Shown here in pieces: positions 16,415-27,759 of a DNA stretch of 64,000 nucleotides. This stretch comes from Photobacterium angustum. GTDB lineage: Bacteria > Pseudomonadota > Gammaproteobacteria > Enterobacterales > Vibrionaceae. The first letter of the stretch is position 1, and each line of letters begins with the position of its first letter. Both the position numbers and the translations under genes were made by a program. Below the pieces are notes generated by a model. It had not been told where the DNA came from, searched no databases, and was given only the letters and a program-made list of their open reading frames with translations. The DNA lies in NCBI RefSeq assembly GCF_002954615.1, contig NZ_MSCJ01000001.1:1736001-1800000 (forward strand). The letters run 5' to 3'.

Positions 16415-18382
16415 ATGGATATTTACTCGCCTTTAAATCATCTTCAAAGTCCTATTTGGATTTTTGATTTTGACCACAAACAAATCATTTGGGCTAACGA
16501 CAAAGCACTTCCTTTATGGGAGTCTTCCTCTCACAACGAACTTCGATCGCGCGATCTTGGCAAAGATATGTCAGCCGCAGTAGAAGCAACCTTAGAAGAG
16601 TACCGCGAAACATTTAAACAAAATAAAACAATCAAAACATGGTGGCATTTAGATCCAAGAAAGGTAGGTAAAAACTTGCTTTGCATTTTCTCTGGTATCA
16701 ATTTGCCTGATGAACGTGTTGCAATGCTTGTGGAAGTTATCGGTGATGAATCAAGCATTCGACGTGAACTTGCTTTTTCAGATTACTCTAATCTAGCACT
16801 TCTGTTTAATGAACAAGGTAACTTGGTGAGTGCCAATACCGTGTTTACCAAAACATATGGTGCGGAGCTGAGTAACTTAGCAGCCTTTGTTGGCGACAGT
16901 GATATGGCCCAACAATGGATATCTGACGCTAAAAATAATCTAAACCTCAAACATAGCCGATTATGCTGGACGGGAAAAAGTCATATTTGGTTTAACATTG
17001 AGGCTAAATGGCTATCTGATAAATCTCAACTCCTACTTCAAGTTGTTAACATCACCAAAGAAAAAGAGAACTTACAGCGCGAACGTTATAATGCTGAGCA
17101 CGACTTTCTAACTGGATTAATGAACCGTCGTGGTATTTCTACGGCACTAAAAGCTAGCCACCACTCTTCAATTCCATACCATTTATTATTTCTTGATCTC
17201 GATAGCTTCAAACTAATTAACGATACTTACGGTCACGCTATTGGTGATAAGTTATTAAGAGCTGTTGCAATTAGATTATTAGATACAATAAGAGGACGAG
17301 GACTTGTCGCCCGTTTTGGTGGCGATGAATTTATAATCCAAGTTGAAGATCGATATATCTCTAATTTAGTCCAATTGACCCAAGAAATAATTTCGGCTCT
17401 AAACAGTCCTTTCTATATCAAAAACATTGGTGAAATATCGATTGGGTGCAGCATCGGTACTGCGCAATATCCTAAAGATGCCAATAGTTTTGAAACCTTG
17501 ATTACTCAAGCTGATATGGCAATGCATTGTGCTAAAAAGCATGGTCGTAACTGTAGCTATCATTTCCAGCCTCATTTGGCAGAAACATTGTATCGTAAAA
17601 ACGCTCTACGCCATCACTTATCTCAAGCACTTGAAATTAAAGACTTTGAATTGTATTACCAACCTATCATTGATCTTAATACAATGTTGCTAAAAGGTTT
17701 TGAAGCGCTTATTCGTTGGCATGACGACTCTTTAGGTCATGTATCTCCTGCTGAGTTTATTCCATTGGCAGAAGAAACTGGGCAAATTGTTCCTATTGGC
17801 TCTTGGGTGCTTAGAAACGCTTGTAAACAATTGGAAGAGTGGAATCAACAATACGATACCAAGTTAATAATGAGTATTAATTTATCTCGTGCACAACTAA
17901 AAATGTCGCTTTTAGATGAGCTGAAATTAATTATTGAAGAATATAGTATAGACCCAGCTCAAGTAGCTTTAGAAATAACCGAATCTGCCATGCTGCAAGA
18001 ATTCAGTGAGGCTATGTCGTGTTTAGATGCTATTGCTGCACTGGGCTTTGAACTTTATCTTGATGATTTTGGTACTGGGTACTCATCGTTATCACAATTA
18101 CAAAACCTTCCAATCAGTACAGTTAAGCTAGATCAAAGTTTTGTTCAAAATGAGCACGACAGTGGGAAAGCTATTGTTGAAGCAACAAAAGCCATTTGTA
18201 ATAAGCTCAATCTTAAAGTAGTAGCTGAAGGGGTTGAAACGAAAGAGCAGCTAGAATATATCCAAAGCTGTAATTTCAATTATTGCCAAGGTTATTACTT
18301 TAATAAGCCCCTCTCTGTTAGCGAATTAGAAAAGGGGGTTCTTTCGACGTTATTGACGAAAGAGCAAACTAAGCTTCACTAA
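16415..18382 (+). CDS. Diguanylate cyclase/phosphodiesterase with PAS-like N-terminus
   Basis: Cyclic-di-GMP turnover protein. Residues 1-100 (FDFDHKQIIWANDKALPLWE) and about 110-230 look like PAS-type sensor modules. A GGDEF domain spans about 230-390, with intact GGDEF at 302-306 and no RxxD inhibitory site where it is expected. An EAL domain spans about 395-645, with EAL at 430-432, EITESAML, DDFGTGYSS and KLDQSF all present, so both activities could be real. There is no membrane segment, so it is cytoplasmic. I prefer the ATG at 16415 over one at 16361, since the extra 18 residues look like translated spacer; neither has a strong ribosome site. It converges on the next gene. Confidence 0.92.
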   Translation: MDIYSPLNHLQSPIWIFDFDHKQIIWANDKALPLWESSSHNELRSRDLGKDMSAAVEATLEEYRETFKQNKTIKTWWHLDPRKVGKNLLCIFSGINLPDERVAMLVEVIGDESSIRRELAFSDYSNLALLFNEQGNLVSANTVFTKTYGAELSNLAAFVGDSDMAQQWISDAKNNLNLKHSRLCWTGKSHIWFNIEAKWLSDKSQLLLQVVNITKEKENLQRERYNAEHDFLTGLMNRRGISTALKASHHSSIPYHLLFLDLDSFKLINDTYGHAIGDKLLRAVAIRLLDTIRGRGLVARFGGDEFIIQVEDRYISNLVQLTQEIISALNSPFYIKNIGEISIGCSIGTAQYPKDANSFETLITQADMAMHCAKKHGRNCSYHFQPHLAETLYRKNALRHHLSQALEIKDFELYYQPIIDLNTMLLKGFEALIRWHDDSLGHVSPAEFIPLAEETGQIVPIGSWVLRNACKQLEEWNQQYDTKLIMSINLSRAQLKMSLLDELKLIIEEYSIDPAQVALEITESAMLQEFSEAMSCLDAIAALGFELYLDDFGTGYSSLSQLQNLPISTVKLDQSFVQNEHDSGKAIVEATKAICNKLNLKVVAEGVETKEQLEYIQSCNFNYCQGYYFNKPLSVSELEKGVLSTLLTKEQTKLH

Positions 18383-18387
18383 TATCG

Positions 18388-18419
18388 ATAATACCACCGT
18401 GAAATCACGGTGGTATTAT
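18388..18419. terminator. Bidirectional terminator between GGDEF-EAL gene and methyltransferase gene
   Basis: A perfect 14-bp stem, ATAATACCACCGTG (18388-18401) with CACGGTGGTATTAT (18406-18419), and an AAAT loop between convergent genes. T-runs are poor, but symmetry and position support termination. Confidence 0.7.
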
Positions 18420-18434
18420 ATTGCCTATAAAACA

Positions 18435-19625
18435 CTAACAACGCTCTGCGTGAATCAATAAATTTCTTGGTGTCATTTGTTTATCGCAGAATGTCCCTAA
18501 CGATACGTCATAGCCAAACTCTTCAAGATAACAAACACGATCAAGCACTAACCATAATTCTAGTGGTCGGCGAAACAATTGACGGACTAATTCCATCCGC
18601 TCTGTTATTGCAAAGCGTTGCTCGCCCTGTTGCTGCCAATAATCAAAGTCAATGTTAGCGGGTAACACAACCCCTTTCTGAGCTGCAGCCCAACAACAAA
18701 AAGATTTAAAACCTTCTCCTAATAAGGCTTTTTGTACATTTGGGACAGGAAGGTAGGTATCAGATTGATTAATGTTTCGCTGTAGTAAATCAAATCCTAA
18801 CCGAAAACTAACCTCAATAAATCGAAGTTGCTTAACACGATTTCCAGCCGTCACGGTCTCTTGCAACGGTAAACGTAAATCATGTTTAGATAACTGTAGC
18901 TGGCTCGATTTTGCCGCTGTTGATAACGGCTGATAATGTGAATCTTGGATCAAGTGATAGCAACACGGAGATATGCTCACCGCTTTTCCTTTTTTCGCCA
19001 CAACTTGTTTAATAAGCGACACATGCAAGTCACCACAGGCGTGCAGTGCAACAGCATGTTGCTGCTCTTTAATATATTGCTGACTGCTTACATCGAACGC
19101 ATCGCCTTGAACAAAATGGATATCTAATCCCAGTTGTTTCGCCGCGGCTTCACCATCAACACATAATTGCGGTTGCCATTCTAAACTAGTGACAGACTGT
19201 TGGTGGGTAATTGATAATACGCGCCCCAGAAAGCCTTTTCCAGCGCACCATTCAAGCCACGGTAAATTCAGACGTGGCAATACATGATTAAATGCTGTGA
19301 TTTGTTGCCATTTACGCCCAGGTATACCAACATCAAAGTTTTTAGGGTACGCATATTCTGTTTTTAGTAACGACGGCGTTTTCGCTAAATCCGCTAAGAT
19401 TTTGGCATCTGGGATCCATGGTTCAAACGCCGCTAATAGTGCGTCATGATCTTCATTTAACTGCTGCAAACTTTGATCATCAATAGACTGTAACCATTGA
19501 CAAAATTCAGGGTGTTGCTGTTGCCATGTAAAACCCTCATCAGCAAAAGGAACAAACTGCCAATATTGTCTATTTTTCGTCAATAACATATCTAATTGGT
19601 GAAAAGTGTTGGCATAGCAAGTCAT
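18435..19625 (-). CDS. SAM-dependent methyltransferase (Methyltransf_32-like)
   Basis: A 396-residue cytoplasmic protein with a Rossmann methyltransferase domain from about residue 120 to 270. WLEWCAGKGFLGRVL is motif I, and VALHACGDLH followed by SISPCCYHLI is typical of the family that includes eukaryotic METTL25/RRNAD1. The paired cysteines in SPCCYHL are a family hallmark. The N-terminal 110 residues are Gln/Trp-rich and have no known domain. The substrate is unknown (RNA or protein). It lies downstream of cysB on the same strand, but a terminator separates them, so it probably has its own promoter. Confidence 0.82.
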   Translation of the reverse strand: MTCYANTFHQLDMLLTKNRQYWQFVPFADEGFTWQQQHPEFCQWLQSIDDQSLQQLNEDHDALLAAFEPWIPDAKILADLAKTPSLLKTEYAYPKNFDVGIPGRKWQQITAFNHVLPRLNLPWLEWCAGKGFLGRVLSITHQQSVTSLEWQPQLCVDGEAAAKQLGLDIHFVQGDAFDVSSQQYIKEQQHAVALHACGDLHVSLIKQVVAKKGKAVSISPCCYHLIQDSHYQPLSTAAKSSQLQLSKHDLRLPLQETVTAGNRVKQLRFIEVSFRLGFDLLQRNINQSDTYLPVPNVQKALLGEGFKSFCCWAAAQKGVVLPANIDFDYWQQQGEQRFAITERMELVRQLFRRPLELWLVLDRVCYLEEFGYDVSLGTFCDKQMTPRNLLIHAERC

Positions 19626-19698
19626 AAAATAGCAACTTTAAGGTACATAAAAACAAGGGGCGCTAGTGTATACCTAAATACACCTTCCTATAAACAAC

Positions 19699-19722
19699 AA
19701 AACCGCCAAGAGTGGCGGTTTT
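19699..19722 (-). terminator. Terminator after cysB
   Basis: A 10-bp stem AAAACCGCCA/TGGCGGTTTT with a four-base loop, T-rich on the minus strand. It separates cysB from the downstream methyltransferase gene. Confidence 0.8.
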
Positions 19723-19742
19723 AAAAATAGATAACAAAAACG

Positions 19743-21109
<1,367 letters not shown>

Positions 21110-21871
21110 ATGAGTATTCCTTTAGTTATAGGCCTCATTGGCCTGTTACTTGCGCTTATTGTTGGCTACAACATTATTATTCAATATCGCCAACGTTTAG
21201 AGTCGCTCAAGCAACAAGAATTAGCTAAGCACATTGCGATTATTGATGCTACTGAAGAGTTAATCGGTAATGCGCATCACCTGCCATACAGCAAAGAATT
21301 ATTGGTCTGCTTAAACCAACGTATTGTTGATGCTTTACAACAAATGTCTGAAGCATCACCTAATGATCGCTCTTTGACTCACCGTATAAAAAATGTCAGC
21401 GAGCAAATCACTCATTTAGAAGCTAATTACAGTAATGCCGACATTACCCCTTTTAAAGTACCCAATACGGACAAACAAGCGATTGGCATGCTACAGCTTG
21501 TCAAACGTTTGAAAACAGTGATCAAAAATGAGCACAGCAAAGGCCGTATGGGGACTCAGGCATTTGTTAATGAGAATGCCCGTTTAGAGTCGATTCAACT
21601 ACGTATTAATATTGAAAATGTTGTCAAACGCGCGAATGAAGCACGTATTAAAGGACAAATTGGTACAGCAAAACAATTGCTGAAAAAAGGCATCGATGTA
21701 CTTTCAGCTAAAAATGATAACTATGCTAACCAAGCACGAGAAAAACTACAGCTGATGCTCGATGAAATTGATAACAAGCAATCAATGAACTACGAGCAAG
21801 AGCGCCAACAACAGCTAGATAAAGACCAAGACGATCTCGATGTTTTATTCCAGCCAAAGCGTAAATGGTGA
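21110..21871 (+). CDS. Membrane-anchored coiled-coil protein of unknown function
   Basis: A 253-residue protein with a single N-terminal membrane segment (about residues 4-25, IPLVIGLIGLLLALIVGYNI) followed by a long polar, helix-rich region likely to form coiled coil (LESLKQQELAKHIA; about 150-235 rich in Glu, Lys and Gln). The tail DDLDVLFQPKRKW is charged. I recognise no enzymatic motif. It would be a bitopic inner-membrane protein with a cytoplasmic helical body. It is followed by a terminator, so it is probably monocistronic. The neighbourhood (cysB, miaE, topA) does not suggest a role. It is a real gene by length, coding character and framing signals. Confidence 0.8.
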   Translation: MSIPLVIGLIGLLLALIVGYNIIIQYRQRLESLKQQELAKHIAIIDATEELIGNAHHLPYSKELLVCLNQRIVDALQQMSEASPNDRSLTHRIKNVSEQITHLEANYSNADITPFKVPNTDKQAIGMLQLVKRLKTVIKNEHSKGRMGTQAFVNENARLESIQLRINIENVVKRANEARIKGQIGTAKQLLKKGIDVLSAKNDNYANQAREKLQLMLDEIDNKQSMNYEQERQQQLDKDQDDLDVLFQPKRKW

Positions 21872-21907
21872 TTTGATTTACTTTGGCTTAAAATAGCTTC
21901 ATCTACC

Positions 21908-21931
21908 AAGGTCGCAGTAGCGGCCTTTTTT
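21908..21931 (+). terminator. Terminator before miaE
   Basis: AAGGTCGC (21908-21915) pairs with GCGGCCTT (21920-21927) including one G-U pair, loop AGTA, then a run of six T. Confidence 0.8.
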
Positions 21932-21961
21932 ACGTCTTATAACAATAAAAAGATACGCCTT

Positions 21962-22741
21962 ATGGATAACACTCAACAGATGATCAATGAGCTACTTCAG
22001 CCCATTAAACAATTTCTTCAATGTGAAACGCCTGATAGCTGGATTGAAGAGGCTCGTAAACCAGAAAACCTAACTGCATTGTTGGTCGATCACTGTAACT
22101 GTGAACTAAAAGCCAGCCAAACGGCGATGTTCATGGTACGTAAATACGCAGTTGATAAAGCCAGTGGTGAAGCGCTACTTGCATGGGCAAAGCCTTATGA
22201 AGATTTCGTTTACGGCGGTGATAATCGCTCTACAGCGCTATTTCATAACAAAAAAAATGGCTTGTCTGCACCATTGGTCGCTCGTCCAGACTTTCATTAT
22301 GGTGAAGAACTCATTGAAAAAATGGTGCGCTTAATTAAAGAAGAATTTCACCATTTTGAGCAAGTGTTAGAGATCATGGAAAAACGTGATATTCCCTACT
22401 CTAACTTGCATGCGGGGCGTTATGCCAAAGGTTTAATGAAAGCAGTACGTACCCATGAACCAGCAACCTTAATCGATAAGCTCATCGTTGGTGCTTACAT
22501 TGAAGCGCGCTCTTGTGAACGTTTTGCCAAATTAGCGCCTTATTTAGATCCTGAACTCAAAAAGTTTTATATCTCGCTATTACGCTCAGAAGCTCGCCAT
22601 TATCAAGATTATTTAACGCTTGCTGAAAAAATTGCGGGTCAGGATATAAGTGAGCGTGTCAATGCGATTGGCGCAAAAGAAGCAGAGCTAATTCAAGCGC
22701 CTGATAACACTTTCCGTTTCCACAGTGGCGTACCTGAATAA
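21962..22741 (+). CDS. miaE: tRNA-(ms2io6A37) hydroxylase MiaE
   Basis: Non-haem diiron monooxygenase that hydroxylates the isopentenyl chain of ms2i6A at position 37 of tRNAs reading U-starting codons, in an O2-dependent reaction. The 259-residue protein has the ferritin-like four-helix ligand pattern: a Glu in CNCELKASQTA, EEFHHFEQV, a Glu in YIEARSCERF, and SEARHYQDY (an ExxH). Length and motifs match Salmonella MiaE. E. coli K-12 lacks it, but it is usual in Vibrionaceae. It starts 30 bases after the previous terminator and ends at a strong bidirectional terminator, so it is a single-gene transcript. Confidence 0.94.
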   Translation: MDNTQQMINELLQPIKQFLQCETPDSWIEEARKPENLTALLVDHCNCELKASQTAMFMVRKYAVDKASGEALLAWAKPYEDFVYGGDNRSTALFHNKKNGLSAPLVARPDFHYGEELIEKMVRLIKEEFHHFEQVLEIMEKRDIPYSNLHAGRYAKGLMKAVRTHEPATLIDKLIVGAYIEARSCERFAKLAPYLDPELKKFYISLLRSEARHYQDYLTLAEKIAGQDISERVNAIGAKEAELIQAPDNTFRFHSGVPE

Positions 22742-22791
22742 GCTTATATTTACACACATCACCACTATTTGATGTTTTGTTCGCTTAAAAC

Positions 22792-22825
22792 AAAAACGCC
22801 ATCAGCTTTCACTGATGGCGTTTTT
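22792..22825. terminator. Bidirectional terminator between miaE and topA
   Basis: A perfect 14-bp stem, AAAAACGCCATCAG (22792-22805) with CTGATGGCGTTTTT (22812-22825), and a six-base loop. T-runs on both strands suit the convergent genes. Confidence 0.88.
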
Positions 22826-22843
22826 ATTAGCGAGAAATAAAGA

Positions 22844-25498
22844 TTACTTTGTCTCTTTTTCTGCTTTCTCTTTCTTTGGCTTTTTACGCTTGTCAGTGAT
22901 TTCCCACTTACCATCGACGTAAAGTGCAGTCCAACCTGAAGGCTTACCGTCAATCTCAGAACGCACGTAGTTTTCTTTACTCTTACGAGCAAAACGAACC
23001 ACAGTTGGTAGACCATCTGGATCTGCCACTGGCGCTTCAGTTAGGTAAGTAAACTTAGGCGATAGACGATCTTTAAAGCGTACTAGCTCTTCCACTAACG
23101 GCGCACGTGTTTCACGTGATTTAGGGAACGTACTTGCTGCCATAAACAAACCAGACGCACCGTCACGAAGTACAAAGTAAGCATCAGTATCTTGCGTGCA
23201 AGGTATTTCTGGAAGATGTACTGGATCTTCTTTCGGTGGCGCAACTTCACCATTTTTCAGGATCTTACGCGTATTCTTACAGCTTTCGTTAGTACAGCCC
23301 ATGTATTTACCGAAGCGACCGTTTTTCAGTTCCATATCAGAACCACACTTGTCACATTCGATAACAGGACCTTCATAGCCTTTAAGCTTGAACTCACCTT
23401 TTTCAACAATGTAACCTTCACAGCTTGGGTTATTACCACAAACGTGTAGTTTACGATCTTTGTCGATCAGGTAGGCGTCCATTGCGGTACTACAAATCGG
23501 ACAACGTTTTTTGGCACGTAATGCCGCTGTTTCAACGTCTTCTTCAAGAACGTTAACAATGCCGTCTTCGTTACCTAAATTGATCGTTGTCTTACAACGC
23601 TCTTTAGGTGGTAGCGCATAACCTGAACAACCAAGGAATACACCCGTTGATGCGGTACGAATCCCCATTGGGCGAGAACACGTTGGACATTCAATATCAG
23701 TTAATACGATATTGTTAGGCTTCATGCCGCCTTCTGATTCATCAAGCTCAGCTTTTTCAAGCTCAGTGGTGAAATCAGAGAAGAACTCATCAAGCACTTT
23801 CTTCCAGTTTTTCTCACCTTCAGCGATTTTATCGAGATTACCTTCCATACGGGCAGTAAAATCGAAATCCATCAAATCAGGGAAACTACCATCTAAGCGA
23901 TCAGAAACAATCTCACCCATCTTCTCAGCATAAAAACGACGCTGATCAACACGCACATAACCACGATCTTGAATCGTTGAAATAATAGATGCGTAAGTTG
24001 ATGGTCGACCAATGCCACGCTTTTCTAGCTCTTTAACCAATGCTGCTTCTGTAAAGCGCGCTGGCGGCTTAGTAAAGTGTTGCTTAGGTTCGAGTTGTTC
24101 TAGCTTCAATACGTCGCCCACGTTAACCATAGGCAGCGTAGTGTCTTCATTTTTACCCGATGGGCGCTGTACTAGTGTCCAACCTGCAAAACGTAACGTA
24201 CGACCTTTCGCTTTTAAGCTAAAGTCACCCGCTTTTACCGTAATCGTGCTCGAATCGTATTTCGCTGGCACCATCTGACATGATACGAATTGACGCCAAA
24301 TTAAGTCGTATAACTTAACCGCATCAGCTTCCATACCTTCAAGGTTTTCAGCTTTCATTTCTACATGAGAAGGACGAATCGCTTCGTGCGCTTCTTGGGC
24401 ATTTTTCTTACTGCCATAAACATTGGCCGCTTTTGGCAAATATTCATCGCCATACTCACTACCAATAAACTCACGTGCTGATTCAACCGCTTCTTTAGAA
24501 AGGTTGGTTGAGTCGGTACGCATGTAGGTAATGTGACCCGCTTCGTATAAACGTTGCGCTAAGCCCATTGTACGCTTAACACCATAACCTAAGCGCGTAC
24601 TCGCCGCTTGTTGCAGTGTTGAGGTAATGTATGGCGCTGATGGTTTACTGCTAGTTGGACGATCTTCACGATCAATCACTTCGTACGCTGCTTTTTCAAG
24701 TAACGCTTTTGCAGCCATGGTGTCTTTTTCATTAACAGGACGGAATGTTTTACCCGCCTGTTGAGCCACCATTAAACGTAACGCATCTTTACCAACTGTT
24801 AGTGTGTCAGCGTGGATATCCCAAAACTCTTCAGGATCAAAAGCATTAATTTCGCGTTCACGTTCAACGATTAATTTTACCGCTACAGACTGAACACGAC
24901 CCGCAGATAAACCACGAGCGACTTTTTTCCACAATAATGGTGAAACCATAAAGCCAACAACACGGTCTAAAAAACGACGTGCTTGCTGTGCGTTTACACC
25001 ATCAATATTAAGTTCACCTGGCTCTTCAAACGCCTGTTGAATTGCATTCTTCGTAATTTCGTTGAACACAACGCGCTTATAGCGTGCATCATCGCCACCG
25101 ATGATCTCACGAAGGTGCCACGCAATGGCTTCTCCTTCGCGGTCCAAATCGGTTGCGAGATAAACATAGTCAGCGTCTGCTGCTAGTTTTTGTAATTCAT
25201 TAACGACTTTTTCTTTACCCGGAAGCACTTCGTAATGCGCGTTCCAATCGTCATAGGGATCAACCCCCATCTTACTGATCAGCGCTTTACGGTCTTTCTC
25301 TTGCTTAATGCGTGCTTTTTCTTCAACACTCAACCCTTTGGTCGATGTTGCCGCGGCTTTCTTGCCATTACTACGTGCACCTGTTGGTAAATCACGAACG
25401 TGACCAACACTTGACTTAACAATGAAATCCTTACCCAAGTACTTATTAATCGTTTTAGCCTTGGCGGGGGACTCCACGATAACGAGAGATTTACCCAT
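22844..25498 (-). CDS. topA: DNA topoisomerase I
   Basis: Type IA topoisomerase that relaxes negative supercoils, opposing gyrase. The 884-residue product (E. coli 865) has the N-terminal Toprim domain ([15 protein letters not shown], then [16 protein letters not shown]), the nucleophile Tyr325 in ITYMRTDST, the RPSTYASII and GRPST segments of the core, and C-terminal zinc ribbons with repeated CxxC pairs ([23 protein letters not shown]). A basic Lys/Glu-rich tail closes the protein. It has its own terminator and a long upstream spacer. With gyrA in the same window, both opposing supercoiling enzymes are encoded here, about 20 kb apart. Confidence 0.98.
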   Translation of the reverse strand: MGKSLVIVESPAKAKTINKYLGKDFIVKSSVGHVRDLPTGARSNGKKAAATSTKGLSVEEKARIKQEKDRKALISKMGVDPYDDWNAHYEVLPGKEKVVNELQKLAADADYVYLATDLDREGEAIAWHLREIIGGDDARYKRVVFNEITKNAIQQAFEEPGELNIDGVNAQQARRFLDRVVGFMVSPLLWKKVARGLSAGRVQSVAVKLIVEREREINAFDPEEFWDIHADTLTVGKDALRLMVAQQAGKTFRPVNEKDTMAAKALLEKAAYEVIDREDRPTSSKPSAPYITSTLQQAASTRLGYGVKRTMGLAQRLYEAGHITYMRTDSTNLSKEAVESAREFIGSEYGDEYLPKAANVYGSKKNAQEAHEAIRPSHVEMKAENLEGMEADAVKLYDLIWRQFVSCQMVPAKYDSSTITVKAGDFSLKAKGRTLRFAGWTLVQRPSGKNEDTTLPMVNVGDVLKLEQLEPKQHFTKPPARFTEAALVKELEKRGIGRPSTYASIISTIQDRGYVRVDQRRFYAEKMGEIVSDRLDGSFPDLMDFDFTARMEGNLDKIAEGEKNWKKVLDEFFSDFTTELEKAELDESEGGMKPNNIVLTDIECPTCSRPMGIRTASTGVFLGCSGYALPPKERCKTTINLGNEDGIVNVLEEDVETAALRAKKRCPICSTAMDAYLIDKDRKLHVCGNNPSCEGYIVEKGEFKLKGYEGPVIECDKCGSDMELKNGRFGKYMGCTNESCKNTRKILKNGEVAPPKEDPVHLPEIPCTQDTDAYFVLRDGASGLFMAASTFPKSRETRAPLVEELVRFKDRLSPKFTYLTEAPVADPDGLPTVVRFARKSKENYVRSEIDGKPSGWTALYVDGKWEITDKRKKPKKEKAEKETK

Positions 25499-26121
25499 AA
25501 TGACTCTATTACGTCCTCGTGCTCGCTAAATATAAAAATAAAAAATTGCCACTGTATTACAGAGTAATTCAGCAACATTCAACCAATCTCATTAAGTCAC
25601 TAATCATAAAAAGATAGGAGCAGTGAATTAATATGATTGCCTATGATCTTTTTCGTAATCAAACATTTTTGCAATGAAAAATTTCATTGTCGCTACGTAA
25701 AATTCTATTTACATATTGGGCTAGAATACAAGAAGGTCAACTGCTTTTTAACGAAATCTGTCTGTTTGGTTGTACCTTCCCCAGTTGTTAACAAAATGTA
25801 TAACATAAATGTAATGTTACAAACCATCAAATAACCGTATGATTTAAAACAATATAGTTGAAGAAATATGTTGTTTTACAAAAGCTATTCGCTAACACAA
25901 AATAAATTGGGCATGAATTTACGCAGATCATTACCATTTATCTAATATCACTGACTAGCGTAAAAAAAATTTTTATGTATTTGGTCACACAATTAAAGAC
26001 ATTAAAACAAAATATACCTTAATATTGATTAAATAATAAACACTCTGGATTTTTGTTTATTTGTTTTATTCAATTAAGTTAAATAGACTACGCAAGCTAT
26101 TAGATTGTTTGAGACTTTACT
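25499..26121. other. Long AT-rich divergent spacer between topA and yciN
   Basis: About 620 bases, strongly AT-rich, between the divergent topA and yciN genes. It should contain the topA promoter(s), which are usually multiple and supercoiling-sensitive. An imperfect inverted repeat (TAACAT near 25801 with ATGTTA near 25814) is the only palindrome I noted. A 65-codon ORF at 25637 has no ribosome site and is rejected. Confidence 0.4.
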
Positions 26122-26370
26122 ATGAGTGATAAAAACCCAATTTCATCAACTGATTTACTAATGATTGCTAACCAAATCATTCAAGATCAAGAGTCTTATA
26201 TTGATGGGATGCGTGCAACTTCTGTAGAAGAACTCGATGGTGTATTAATTTTCAAAGGTGAATACTTCCTTGATGATGAAGGATTACCAACACCAAACAC
26301 TACTGTTGTTTTCAATATGTTCAAAATGCTCGCACACAAGCTTTCTCCTCAGTTTACGCTAACAAGCTAA
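26122..26370 (+). CDS. yciN: YciN family protein (DUF2498)
   Basis: An 82-residue cytoplasmic protein matching E. coli YciN (83 residues), with the shared blocks ELDGVLIFKGEYFLDDEGLP and VFNMFKMLAHKLS. Function is unknown. The topA-yciN-sohB-yciK neighbourhood is the same as in enterobacteria, which strengthens the call. The protein is acidic with no membrane segment. The ribosome site is weak (GAG at about 10 bases). A strong terminator follows. Confidence 0.92.
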   Translation: MSDKNPISSTDLLMIANQIIQDQESYIDGMRATSVEELDGVLIFKGEYFLDDEGLPTPNTTVVFNMFKMLAHKLSPQFTLTS

Positions 26371-26385
26371 AACGGATGAGAATAA

Positions 26386-26410
26386 AAAAACCCGCATCAA
26401 GCGGGTTTTT
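26386..26410. terminator. Bidirectional terminator between yciN and sohB
   Basis: AAAAACCCGC (26386-26395) pairs with GCGGGTTTTT (26401-26410), loop ATCAA. It lies between convergent genes. Confidence 0.88.
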
Positions 26411-26429
26411 AATCTACGAGTATAAATAC

Positions 26430-27491
26430 TTACATAAATGGACGCTGACCACGCGCAACCCACTTCATCAGTAAACTATCCGCAGCTTCGCTTGATGCTC
26501 CTGCTAGTTTCTCGGCAAGCTTCTTACGACGTACGTATTTTACTTTAAGTACTTCACGGTCTTTACATGCTTCAGTGATCAAGTCATCACTGGTTGAGAT
26601 CTGATCAACCAAACCTAATTCAAACGCTTGTTGACCAAACCAATGTTCGCCCGTCGCCACTTTTTCAAGATCAAGATCTGGACGGTGAGCTGCAATAAAG
26701 TTCTTAAATAAGCCGTGAGTTTCTTCGATTTCCATCTGGAATTTTTCACGTGCTTTATCAGTGTTCTCACCAAACATTGTTAATGTGCGCTTAAACTCAC
26801 CTGCTGTAATTTGCTCGTAGTCAATATCGTTCTTTTTCAATACCTTATTAAAGTTAGGTAGTTGAGCAATCACGCCAATTGAGCCAACAATTGCGAACGG
26901 GGCTGAAACAATTTTATCAGCAACACATGCCATCATATAACCGCCACTTGCTGCTACTTTATCAACTGCAATAGTCAGCTTAATACCTGCCGCTTTTAAA
27001 CGATCAAGTTGAGATGATGCTAAGCCATAACCATGTACCATACCACCGCCCGTTTCTAAGCGTAATAGTACTTCATCACCTTCGATAGCAACCGCCAGAA
27101 TTGCCGTGATCTCTTCACGCAATGACGACACTTCACGCGCATCAATACTACCGTGGAAATCAATAACAAATAAACGGGGATCACGTGATGTTTCTAAACT
27201 GCCATTTTTAGCCGCTTGTTTCACTTCTTGTTGGCGAGCTTTATCTTTTTCTTTCTCTGATTTCTTATCTGCTTTATCGCGTGCTTTTAATAACGCTTTA
27301 TCAAATAAGTGAGATTCAAGTTGGTTTACAGTGTCTTTGTATTGTTCTGTCAGATCGCTTACTTCAAGTTCACCTTTCTGAGAACCATGACGACCATTCA
27401 ATGCTTTTACTAGTACCAAGACACCAACAATCGCAACAACAACTGTCGCGATTTTGGCGAAAAATAGTCCATAATCAAATAAAAATTCCAA
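26430..27491 (-). CDS. sohB: SohB, membrane-anchored S49-family peptidase
   Basis: Periplasm-facing serine protease of the signal peptide peptidase A family. It has an N-terminal membrane helix (FDYGLFFAKIATVVVAIVGVLVLV), a charged Lys/Glu linker, then the S49 domain with DKVAASGGYMMACVADKI carrying the catalytic Ser, PFAIVGSIGV, and GEFKRTLTMFGENT. I choose a TTG start at 27491 because AGAGG lies 8 bases upstream and the product then begins like E. coli SohB (353 versus 349 residues). A TTG at 27527 would add 12 residues but lies inside a hairpin. Convergent with yciN. Confidence 0.93.
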   Translation of the reverse strand: MEFLFDYGLFFAKIATVVVAIVGVLVLVKALNGRHGSQKGELEVSDLTEQYKDTVNQLESHLFDKALLKARDKADKKSEKEKDKARQQEVKQAAKNGSLETSRDPRLFVIDFHGSIDAREVSSLREEITAILAVAIEGDEVLLRLETGGGMVHGYGLASSQLDRLKAAGIKLTIAVDKVAASGGYMMACVADKIVSAPFAIVGSIGVIAQLPNFNKVLKKNDIDYEQITAGEFKRTLTMFGENTDKAREKFQMEIEETHGLFKNFIAAHRPDLDLEKVATGEHWFGQQAFELGLVDQISTSDDLITEACKDREVLKVKYVRRKKLAEKLAGASSEAADSLLMKWVARGQRPFM

Positions 27492-27503
27492 TATCCAATC
27501 CTC

Positions 27504-27530
27504 TTTGTTGGCAGTAAAAAGTGCCAACCG
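27504..27530 (-). other. Hairpin just upstream of sohB
   Basis: GTTGGCA and TGCCAAC are perfect inverted arms around a T-rich loop, immediately before the AGAGG ribosome site of sohB. It covers the alternative upstream TTG and argues that this TTG is not used. Confidence 0.4.
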
Positions 27531-27759
27531 TTATTGTAACTGTGTTATCACGTTTATCGCTATCTTCTCTTTCAGAAAAATGTAATGAATCGGTTTATAG
27601 ATCACGTCTTAAGATGAAAGGAAATTTAATCAGCGAGTAAATTCTGATATGTTTTGTTTAGTAGTAATCTATATTGTTACCAAGCTCAATACTTGGTGGA
27701 GTTCTTCGGCGAAAAATCAGCCAAATAACAAGAAAAATCAACATTAAAAGGATGCTAAC

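Noticed and set aside
25637..25834. 65-codon plus-strand ORF upstream of yciN
   Set aside because: No ribosome site, composition like the surrounding non-coding DNA, and sits where topA promoters are expected.
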